10,274 bases of DNA, taken from assembly GCA_965365655.1 (NCBI GenBank), contig CBDUCN010000189.1, positions 1-10,274 on the forward strand, given 5' to 3'. The stretch comes from JBFHNV01 sp965365655. Lineage in GTDB: Bacteria; Pseudomonadota; Gammaproteobacteria; HK1. Within the stretch, counting starts at the first letter, position 1. Every line of letters begins with the position of its first letter. The notes beneath the pieces were generated by a model. The model was not told the DNA's origin and searched no databases. It worked only from the letters and a program-made list of their open reading frames with translations. Below are positions 1 through 4,939 of this stretch, piece by piece. The translations under genes were made by a program, and so were the position numbers.

Positions 1-865
1 GGCGGCCGGCCGCGTGCCGGCCGACGCGGGAGCCGCCGCCGCGGCGCCCACCGCGCCGGCGCCGATGGACCTCACGCGGGTGCACCACTTCGCGCTCGCG
101 CCCGAGGACGAGGCGAGGCAGGCGGCGGACTTCGCGTTCGCACGCGGCGCACGCCACGCCGGCGTGCTGGCCCCGGAGGGGGACTGGGGGCAACGCGTGA
201 GCGAGGCCTTCGCCGAGCGCTGGCAGGCGCTGGGCGGCATCGTCGCGACCACCCGCTTCTATCCCGAGGAGGCCAGCGACTTCTCCCCCGCGGTCGCGGG
301 ACTGCTCAACGTGGACGACAGCGAGCAGCGGGCGCGCCGCCTGCGCGCGGTGCTGGTACGCGACATCAAGCACGAGCCGGCGCCGCGCAGCGACCTGGAT
401 GTCGTGTTCATGGCCGCCTTTCCGCAGGCTGCACGCCAGCTCAGACCGCTGCTGCTGTTCCACCGCGCGGACACCCTGCCCGTGCTCTCGACCTCGCACG
501 CGTACGCGGGCGCGCCCGAGCCGTCGCTGGACCAGGACATCGACGGCCTGGTGTTCGGCGACATGCCGTGGGTGCTGAGCCCCGACAGCCACCCGCTGCC
601 GGCCCGCGCGCGGCAGGTGTGGCCCGCCGCCGCGGGCGCCGCCGGGCGCCTCTACGCGTTCGGCGCCGATGCCTACGCCCTGATCGCGCACCTGCGCGAC
701 CTGCGCGCGGGCGGCGCCTGGTCGGGGCTCACCGGCGACCTGACCCTCACCGGCGAGCGGCGGGTGCAACGCGCCCTGCTGTGGGCGCGCGTCGAGCAGG
801 GCGTGCCGGCGACGCTGGATCCGCTGACCGCCGGAGGCCTGCTGTGGGGCCCCCCGGCGCCTTGA
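1..865 (+). CDS. lpoA: LpoA (LppC/YraM family) penicillin-binding protein activator, C-terminal part, 5' truncated by the window edge
   Basis: The reading frame is open from base 2 and runs to TGA at 863-865, giving 287 residues of a longer protein. In E. coli LpoA is an outer-membrane lipoprotein that reaches through the periplasm to stimulate PBP1A in peptidoglycan synthesis. The visible part matches the C-terminal, periplasmic-binding-protein-like domain: the family signature FALAPEDEARQAA, then GDWGQRVSEAF...W..LGG, the segment DVVFMAAFPQAARQLRPLL, DGLVFGDMPWVL, and the closing YAFGADAYALIAHLRDL and TGDLTL segments. The signal peptide, lipobox and N-terminal TPR-like domain would lie upstream of the window. 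An Ala/Pro-rich stretch (about codons 5-20 of the fragment) precedes the PEDEAR motif and is probably a flexible loop. The GTG at base 14 is internal, not the real start. The stop overlaps the yraN start, so the two are probably co-transcribed and coupled. Confidence 0.9.
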   Translation, partial: AAGRVPADAGAAAAAPTAPAPMDLTRVHHFALAPEDEARQAADFAFARGARHAGVLAPEGDWGQRVSEAFAERWQALGGIVATTRFYPEEASDFSPAVAGLLNVDDSEQRARRLRAVLVRDIKHEPAPRSDLDVVFMAAFPQAARQLRPLLLFHRADTLPVLSTSHAYAGAPEPSLDQDIDGLVFGDMPWVLSPDSHPLPARARQVWPAAAGAAGRLYAFGADAYALIAHLRDLRAGGAWSGLTGDLTLTGERRVQRALLWARVEQGVPATLDPLTAGGLLWGPPAP

Positions 866-1245
866 ACGCCGCCCGGCACGGGAGCGCGCCGAGCGGCGCG
901 CGTGGCGCCCGCGCGGAGGCCGCGGCGCACGATTTCCTGGTCACCCGAGGCCTGAGTCCCGTGACCCGCAACTATCGCTGCCCGCACGGAGAAATCGACC
1001 TCGTGATGCGCGACGGCGAGGAGCTGGTGTTCGTGGAGGTGCGCCTGCGCGGCAGCGGCGCATGGGTCTCGGGCGTCGAGAGCGTGGACGCGGCCAAGCG
1101 CCGGCGCCTCAGGCTGAGCGCCGAGCACTTCCTGCAGCGTCACCGCGAGCACGCGGCGCGCGGCTGCCGCTTCGACGTGGTCGGGGTGACCGGCAGCGAC
1201 GCGGCGCCGGACTTCGACTGGGTGCAGGACGCGTTCGGCGAATGA
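862..1245 (+). CDS. yraN: YraN/UPF0102 family endonuclease-fold protein
   Basis: This encodes 127 residues, close to the usual 115-130 of the family. The start chosen is TTG at 862, which overlaps the lpoA stop (TTGA, 862-865). I see no in-frame ATG or GTG between it and the conserved region, and the protein from TTG has the expected N-terminal length. Family marks: RNYRCPHGEIDLV (36-48) with E44 and D46, LVFVEVRLR (55-63) with E59, SVDAAKRRRLRLSA (74-87) with K79, then CRFDVV (102-107) and a final WVQDAF. These acidic and lysine positions fit the restriction-endonuclease/Holliday-resolvase fold assigned to the family. Its cellular role is poorly defined, so nuclease activity is a fold-based inference. 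It sits between lpoA and diaA as in E. coli and overlaps the next gene by four bases. Confidence 0.93.
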   Translation: MNAARHGSAPSGARGARAEAAAHDFLVTRGLSPVTRNYRCPHGEIDLVMRDGEELVFVEVRLRGSGAWVSGVESVDAAKRRRLRLSAEHFLQRHREHAARGCRFDVVGVTGSDAAPDFDWVQDAFGE

Positions 1246-1859
1246 GCGACGCGCACGAGCCCTGCGAGGAGACCGCGCTGGTGTCGGCGCTGTTCGCGGC
1301 AAGCATCGAGGCCAAGCGCCGCGCGATGGCGGCGATGCCCGCGCAGGTCGTCGCGGCGGCGCGGCTGATGCAGCGCGCCCTCGACGCCGGCGGCAAGGTG
1401 CTCGCCTGCGGCAACGGCGGGTCGGCCGCCGACGCGCAGCACTTCGCCGCGGAGCTGGTGAACCGCTTCGAGTGCGAGCGCCGCGCGCTGGCCGCTGTCG
1501 CGCTGACCACCGACAGCTCCGCGCTCACGTCCATCGCGAACGACCGCAGCTACGAACAGGTGTTCGCGCGCCAGGTGCAGGCGCTGGGGCGTCCGGGCGA
1601 CGTGCTGCTCGCGATCAGCACCAGCGGCAACTCGCCGAACGTCGAGCAGGCCGTCACCGCGGCGCGCGAGGGCGGCCTCGCGGTGGTGCTGCTGGACGGG
1701 CGCGACGGCGGGCGTGCGGCCGCGCTGCTCGGGCCGGGCGACGTCGAGCTGCGGGTCCCCGACCCGTCCACCGCACGCATACAGGAAGTTCACTTGCTGC
1801 TGATGCACTGCATGTGCAGCCTGATCGACAGATGGACCACGGGGAGGACCGAACCATGA
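1242..1859 (+). CDS. diaA: SIS-domain protein, DiaA / phosphoheptose isomerase (GmhA) family
   Basis: This encodes 205 residues starting at ATG 1242, which overlaps the yraN stop as ATGA. It has the single SIS domain of the GmhA/DiaA family: CGNGGSAADAQHFAAELVNR (56-75), the ER.LAAVALTTD strand, LTSIANDRSYEQVF (95-108), the phosphosugar loop AISTSGNSPN (124-133), and the C-terminal ARIQEVHLLLMHCMCSLID. DiaA in E. coli binds DnaA and helps it assemble at oriC; GmhA converts sedoheptulose 7-phosphate for LPS heptose synthesis. Position in the lpoA-yraN-x-dolP cluster and the NRFE.ER sequence favour DiaA. However, H67, E71, Q181 and H189 align with the zinc/catalytic residues H61, E65, Q172 and H180 that I recall for E. 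coli GmhA, so isomerase activity cannot be ruled out. Family assignment is firm; the choice between the two functions is not. Confidence 0.9.
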   Translation: MSDAHEPCEETALVSALFAASIEAKRRAMAAMPAQVVAAARLMQRALDAGGKVLACGNGGSAADAQHFAAELVNRFECERRALAAVALTTDSSALTSIANDRSYEQVFARQVQALGRPGDVLLAISTSGNSPNVEQAVTAAREGGLAVVLLDGRDGGRAAALLGPGDVELRVPDPSTARIQEVHLLLMHCMCSLIDRWTTGRTEP

Positions 1860-2443
1860 CGCCTGGCCGGAGGATTCTGGCGCTGGCGCTGCTGCTGCCG
1901 GCGGCGATGCAGCTCACGGGCTGCGCGGTGGCGGCCGGCGCTGGCATCGCCACCGGTGTTGCGGTCGCCAACGACGAGCGAAGCCCCGGCGTCATCGTCG
2001 ACGACCAGCTCCTCGAGTTCGAGGTGAACGACCGGATACGCGCGGCGAGCGAGATCTTCGAGCAGAGCCACATCAACGTGACCAGCTTCAACGCCGTCAT
2101 CCTGCTCACCGGAGAGACGCCGTCGGACGACTTCAAGACCCGCACCGCGTCGCTGGCCGCGGCCGTTCCGAAGGTGCGCAGCGTGCACAACGAGCTGGCC
2201 ATCGCGGCACCGAGCTCGCTGGTCGCGCGCTCCTCCGACAGCTGGCTGACGACGAAGGTGAAGACCACGCTGCTCAGCGAGATGGCGCTGGACGCGACGC
2301 GCGTGAAGGTGGTGACCGAGAAGGGCGTGGTCTACCTGATGGGGCTGGTCAGCGGCGAGGAGGCGGAGCGCGCCACCGACCTCGCGCGCCGCGTGAGCGG
2401 CGTCGAGCGCGTGGTCAGGCTGTTCGAGCTCACCGACGCCTGA
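1856..2443 (+). CDS. dolP: DolP (YraP) outer-membrane lipoprotein with two BON domains
   Basis: This encodes 195 residues, against about 191 for E. coli DolP. A lipoprotein signal peptide is visible: basic start (R5, R6), hydrophobic core, and lipobox L-T-G-C with the lipidated cysteine at 23. Alanine at +2 fits outer-membrane sorting. Two BON domains follow, about residues 50-117 (VNDRIRAASEIFEQSHINVTS, ILLTGETPSDD, VRSVHNELAI) and about 128-194 (DSWLTTKVKTTLLSE, GVVYLMGLVSGEEAERA, GVERVVRLFEL). In E. coli DolP binds anionic phospholipid, localises at division sites and supports outer-membrane integrity and the BAM complex. The ATG overlaps the upstream stop (ATGA, 1856-1859) and has a good Shine-Dalgarno GGAGGA at 1843-1848. 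It closes the lpoA-yraN-diaA-dolP operon and is followed by a strong hairpin. Confidence 0.92.
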   Translation: MTPGRRILALALLLPAAMQLTGCAVAAGAGIATGVAVANDERSPGVIVDDQLLEFEVNDRIRAASEIFEQSHINVTSFNAVILLTGETPSDDFKTRTASLAAAVPKVRSVHNELAIAAPSSLVARSSDSWLTTKVKTTLLSEMALDATRVKVVTEKGVVYLMGLVSGEEAERATDLARRVSGVERVVRLFELTDA

Positions 2444-2468
2444 GGCGCCGGTCGTCATGGCAAGACAC

Positions 2469-2493
2469 GGGCGCGTCCGCGAGCGGCGCGCCC
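2469..2493 (+). terminator. Strong GC hairpin 26 nt after the dolP stop (terminator-like, no T-run)
   Basis: GGGCGCG (2469-2475) pairs perfectly with CGCGCCC (2487-2493). Inside, CCG (2477-2479) pairs with CGG (2484-2486), leaving one bulged T at 2476 and a loop of about four bases. This gives roughly ten GC pairs just downstream of the four-gene operon. No run of T follows, so intrinsic termination is uncertain. It may instead stabilise the 3' end of the mRNA or pause the polymerase. In such GC-rich DNA, some hairpins of this kind arise by chance. Confidence 0.35.
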
Positions 2494-2552
2494 ACCGGCT
2501 GCTCGCGACGGACGGCCGCGATGGCGTCGACGTCCAGGGCAACGATGTCGCC

Positions 2553-2558
2553 TACAAT
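2553..2558 (+). promoter_or_regulatory. Candidate -10 element (TACAAT) ahead of the DUF3301-like gene
   Basis: TACAAT differs from the sigma-70 consensus by one base and stands out in this GC-rich spacer. It lies upstream of both possible GTG starts of the DUF3301-like gene. I see no good -35 at 16-18 bases. The site also coincides with the V-I-V codons of the minus-strand macro relic, so the resemblance may be fortuitous. Confidence 0.25.
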
Positions 2559-2626
2559 CACGCGCACCATGCGTGCTGCCTCCCGGTTCGCTCCCGCGCA
2601 CGCCGCCACGTGACGGCGCGCCGCCC

Positions 2627-2944
2627 GTGTACTCCACCCTCGCCGCCATCGCCGCAGTCGGCGCCGCACTCTGGCTGTGGCGCGACAGCCTGCGCGCGAG
2701 AGAGACCGCGGCGCGCGTCGCACGCCGGACCTGCGACGGCGAAGGGGTCCAGTTCCTCGACGACACCGTCGCGCTCGCCGGCCTGCGCGCGGTGCTGGAC
2801 CACGGCCGCCCGGCCTTCAGGCGCGTCTACGCGTTCGAGTTCAGCCGCGCCGGCAACGACCGTCAGGGCGGGAGCGTGACGCTGACGGGCGCGCGGGTGG
2901 AGACCGTGTTCCTGAGCGCCGACGACGCTACTTCACCACCTTGA
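2627..2944 (+). CDS. DUF3301 family small membrane-anchored protein
   Basis: This encodes 105 residues from GTG 2627. An upstream in-frame GTG at 2573 would add 18 residues rich in proline and arginine that do not look like the family, so I prefer the later start; neither has a clear Shine-Dalgarno. An N-terminal membrane segment (about residues 4-18) runs into W-R-D-S-L-R-A-R-E (18-26). Then come an amphipathic stretch with one cysteine (C36), the segment GVQFLDDTVAL (40-50), and a C-terminal beta-rich part with RRVYAFEFS (65-73) and SVTLTGARVETV (83-94). This layout (short TM, 'RDSLRARE', 'C...GVQLLDDTVAL', 'Y.FEFS..G..R..G.V.L.G..V') is that of the DUF3301 proteins of gammaproteobacteria. 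No function is established, and I infer none beyond inner-membrane anchoring. Its 3' end overlaps sspB by 17 bp, tail to tail. Confidence 0.75.
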   Translation: MYSTLAAIAAVGAALWLWRDSLRARETAARVARRTCDGEGVQFLDDTVALAGLRAVLDHGRPAFRRVYAFEFSRAGNDRQGGSVTLTGARVETVFLSADDATSPP

Positions 2945-3350
2945 GTCGCGCCCGCCCGCCGGGCGGCGGCGCGTGCGGGTCCGGCTGCGGTGGCTCGGCG
3001 TCGGGCGGTGCCCCGTCCGGGGGCGGCTCGTCCGGCGGCGCGGCCTCGGGCTGGAAGACCATCCCGGCGCCGTTCTCGCGCGCCACGATGGCGAGCACGC
3101 GCATGATGCCCACGCTCACCGGGAAGGGCTGGCCGGCGAAGCGCGCCATGAACTGCACGTGCTCGTTGCCCAGCGACAGGTCCCGCACCGCGCTCGGCGA
3201 CACGTTGAGCACGATGCGCCCGTCCTCGACGAACTGGCGCGGCACCTGCACGTCGTCGCCGGAGGCGTCCACGACGATCTGGGGCGTCAGCCCGTTGTCC
3301 AGCATCCACTCGTGCAGCGCGCGCAGCAGGTAGGGACGGGTCGAGGTCAT
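2928..3350 (-). CDS. sspB: SspB, ClpXP protease specificity-enhancing factor
   Basis: This encodes 140 residues, starting at ATG 3350 and ending in TAG. SspB is a dimeric cytoplasmic adaptor that binds ssrA-tagged peptides (and the RseA fragment in E. coli) and delivers them to ClpXP. The core domain (about 1-100) has the family features RPYLLRALHEWMLDNGLTP (5-23), the VQVP and IVLNVSPSAV strands (35-38, 46-55), LGNEHVQFMARFAG (60-73) and the VSVGIMRVLAIVARENG helix (78-94). A flexible linker (101-131) is unusually rich in proline and aspartate. The protein ends in RARLKVVK (133-140), which matches the ClpX-docking tail of E. coli SspB (recalled as ending LRVVK). sspA lies 39 bp upstream on the same strand, the standard pairing, and both are probably in one transcript. 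The 3' end overlaps the convergent DUF3301-like gene. Confidence 0.96.
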   Translation of the reverse strand: MTSTRPYLLRALHEWMLDNGLTPQIVVDASGDDVQVPRQFVEDGRIVLNVSPSAVRDLSLGNEHVQFMARFAGQPFPVSVGIMRVLAIVARENGAGMVFQPEAAPPDEPPPDGAPPDAEPPQPDPHAPPPGGRARLKVVK

Positions 3351-3371
3351 CGCGGCTGCCTGCCGGCGCCG

Positions 3372-3388
3372 GCGCCCGTCACGGGCGC
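3372..3388 (-). other. Perfect hairpin in the sspA-sspB spacer
   Basis: GCGCCCG (3372-3378) and CGGGCGC (3382-3388) form a 7-bp perfect stem with a three-base loop. It lies in the 39-bp gap between the sspA stop and the sspB start. No T-run follows on the minus strand, so it is not a clear terminator. It could act as an mRNA-stabilising or attenuating structure that sets the relative amounts of the two proteins, or be a by-product of high GC. Confidence 0.3.
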
Positions 3389-3389
3389 T

Positions 3390-4019
3390 TCAGCGATCGC
3401 GCATCTCGCGCTCGCCCTCGGTGAGCGAGGACTGGAAGGCGTCGCGCTGGAACATGCGCTCGCCGAACTGCAGCAGCGGCTTCGCGGATGCGGCCAGCTT
3501 GATCTTGTAGTGCCCGAGGCGCCACAGGATGGGCGTGAGGAAGATGTCGACCAGGCTGTAGTCGTCGGACATGAAGAACTTGCGGTGCGCGAAGATCGGC
3601 GCGATCGCCGTCAGGTTGTCGCGCAGCGCCTTGCGCGCGGATTCCCCCTGCGCGCCTCCTTTCTCGATCGCCGGCACGAGGTCGTAGATGTCGCGCTGGA
3701 TGCGGTAGCGGTACAGCCGGTTGCTCGCGCGCGCGACCGGGTCCACCGGCATCAGCGGCGGGTGCGGGAACCGCTCGTCCAGATACTCCATGATGATCTG
3801 CGGCTCGTAGAGCACGAGCTCGCGGTCCACGAGGGTCAGGATGCTGTCCGGGTACGGGTTGAGGTCGACCAGGTCCTCGGGACGGTCCTCCGGGGTGACG
3901 TGCTGGATCTCGACGTTGATCGCCTTCTCGGCGAGCACGAAGCGCACCGCGTGCCCGGCGCAGTCGGTGGCGTCGGAGTAGAGCGACATCACCGAGCGTC
4001 GATTAGCCAGCAGTGCCAT
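3390..4019 (-). CDS. sspA: SspA, stringent starvation protein A (RNA polymerase-associated, GST fold)
   Basis: This encodes 209 residues. The start at 4019 gives M-A-L-L-A-N-R-R-S-V-M, aligned with the E. coli N-terminus. It has AGGGAA (4033-4028) eight bases upstream, so the 12-residue-longer version from 4055 is unlikely. SspA has a glutathione-transferase fold without transferase activity; it binds RNA polymerase with sigma-70 and helps in stationary phase and acid tolerance. Visible features: thioredoxin-like domain about 8-82 (RSVMSLYSDATDCAGHAVRFVLAEK cut short here, LTLVDRELVLYEPQIIMEYL), then DERFPHPPLMP (81-91), whose PHP triplet (85-87) corresponds to the conserved surface pocket described for E. 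coli SspA. The helical C-terminal domain includes SLVDIFLTPILWRL (155-168) and the typical end SLTEGEREMR. It follows petC by 59 bp and precedes sspB. Confidence 0.97.
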   Translation of the reverse strand: MALLANRRSVMSLYSDATDCAGHAVRFVLAEKAINVEIQHVTPEDRPEDLVDLNPYPDSILTLVDRELVLYEPQIIMEYLDERFPHPPLMPVDPVARASNRLYRYRIQRDIYDLVPAIEKGGAQGESARKALRDNLTAIAPIFAHRKFFMSDDYSLVDIFLTPILWRLGHYKIKLAASAKPLLQFGERMFQRDAFQSSLTEGEREMRDR

Positions 4020-4078
4020 GGGGTCGATTCCCTGTATGGATGGCGGTCGTGACACGGGTCAACCCTTCCCTGGTCTGA

Positions 4079-4939
4079 TCAATGCACGTCCTTCCAGTAT
4101 TCCTTGTACAGCATCCTCGAGAGCACGAAGAGCGCCGCGAGGAACAGCAGCACCCAGATGCCGATCCCGTAGCGCTTGAGCTGCGCGGGCTCCGAGGCGT
4201 AGACGAGGAAGTTCACGAGGTCCCGCGCGGCGTCGCGGTACTGCCCGGGGAGCATCGAGCCGTCGATGGCCACCTGCAGCCGGTCGGTAGCGTCCACGAC
4301 CTTGCCGTCGGACAGCGTGACCTCGCGATGCACGAGGATCTCGTCGCCGGCCGACTCGAGCCGCGACACGTGCTCCGACGCGATCGTGCCCTCCACGTCA
4401 TCCTTCACGTAGCGCTGGTGTCCCTGCAGCGGCCACAGCACGTGCGGCATGGCCGCACCGCTGAGCACCACGTTGTTCACGCCGAACGGCCGTGACGGAT
4501 TGTCGTCGCGGTAGAAGGTGACCAGGTACGAATAGAGGTAGTCCGCACCGCGGGCTCGCGCGATGACCGAGAGGTCCGGCGGCACGATGCCGAACCAGCG
4601 CTCGGCGTCACCGGGCTCCATCGCCACCGTCATGCGCTCCACGACCTTCTCGCCCGCCAGCACCAGGTTGTCGGCGACCTGCTCGTCGCTGAGCCCCAGG
4701 TCCTGCCCGATGCGGTTGTAGCGCATGTAGGACATCGCGTGGCAGCTCAGGCAGTAGTTCACGAACAGCCGCGCGCCGTTCTGCAACGAGCCCTTGTCGC
4801 TGAGATCCACTTTCGCGTCGAGATACTGCATCGCGGTGCCGGCCGCGTGAGCACCGCCCGCCGCCACGCACAGGAACATGCCCGCGAGGGCAGCCAGGAT
4901 GGTCCCCCGCGGGGACCGCGTGGTCACTAGCTTGCTCAT
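4079..4939 (-). CDS. petC: Cytochrome c1 of the bc1 complex
   Basis: This encodes 286 residues, somewhat longer than the roughly 240-260 I recall for many proteobacterial homologues. It is the c-type haem subunit of ubiquinol:cytochrome c oxidoreductase, taking electrons from the Rieske protein and passing them to a soluble cytochrome c in the periplasm. There is a Sec signal peptide (hydrophobic about 11-29, likely cleavage after A-H-A near 32). The haem-binding CLSCH lies at 63-67 (C63, C66, H67) within the family sequence NYCLSCHAMSYMRYNR (61-76). PPDLSVIARARGADYLYSYL (120-139) follows, and M164 in GAAMPH is the likely axial haem ligand. A C-terminal membrane anchor (about 258-278) ends in a basic cytoplasmic tail. 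The ATG overlaps the petB stop (ATGA, 4939-4936), so translation is probably coupled. An acidic, charged insert (about 178-225) may account for the extra length. Confidence 0.98.
   Translation of the reverse strand: MSKLVTTRSPRGTILAALAGMFLCVAAGGAHAAGTAMQYLDAKVDLSDKGSLQNGARLFVNYCLSCHAMSYMRYNRIGQDLGLSDEQVADNLVLAGEKVVERMTVAMEPGDAERWFGIVPPDLSVIARARGADYLYSYLVTFYRDDNPSRPFGVNNVVLSGAAMPHVLWPLQGHQRYVKDDVEGTIASEHVSRLESAGDEILVHREVTLSDGKVVDATDRLQVAIDGSMLPGQYRDAARDLVNFLVYASEPAQLKRYGIGIWVLLFLAALFVLSRMLYKEYWKDVH

Larger units (their letters stand above)
2430..2570 (-). pseudogene. Probable relic of a macro-domain (ADP-ribose/O-acetyl-ADP-ribose deacetylase) gene start
   Basis: On the minus strand an ATG at 2570-2568 is preceded by a good Shine-Dalgarno GGGAGG (2584-2579) eight bases away. 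The first 17 codons read M-V-R-V-I-V-G-D-I-V-A-L-D-V-D-A-I (2570-2520). This closely matches the opening strand of macro-domain proteins such as YmdB, which typically run 'I.V..GDIT.L.VDAIVNAAN'. After DAI the match stops. The expected VNAAN and glycine-rich GGGGVDGAIH loop are absent, and the frame reaches a stop at 2432-2430 inside dolP after 46 codons. In the neighbouring frame the peptide R-A-A-G-G appears shortly after, which could be a remnant of the 'HRAAG' segment following a deletion and frameshift, but that part is weak. No functional macro domain could be made from what is left. Confidence 0.5.

Noticed and set aside
568..861. Upstream extension of the yraN frame to ATG 568
   Set aside because: The extension lies wholly within lpoA in another frame and is Arg/Ala-rich; YraN homologues begin close to the TTG at 862.
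2569..2613. Fourteen-codon + strand ORF starting ATG 2569
   Set aside because: Too short, no Shine-Dalgarno and no reason to think it is translated; it overlaps the reverse complement of the macro-relic start.
2973..4052. Long open frame on the + strand opposite sspB and sspA (359 codons)
   Set aside because: It is antisense to two well-recognised genes; its protein is Arg/His/Val-rich with no family features, as expected for a shadow frame in GC-rich DNA.
4033..4062. TTGACC with CATACA 18 bases on, as a promoter for sspA
   Set aside because: The predicted start site would fall downstream of the sspA Shine-Dalgarno (4033-4028), leaving it out of the transcript. sspA is more likely read from the petABC transcript or another promoter.
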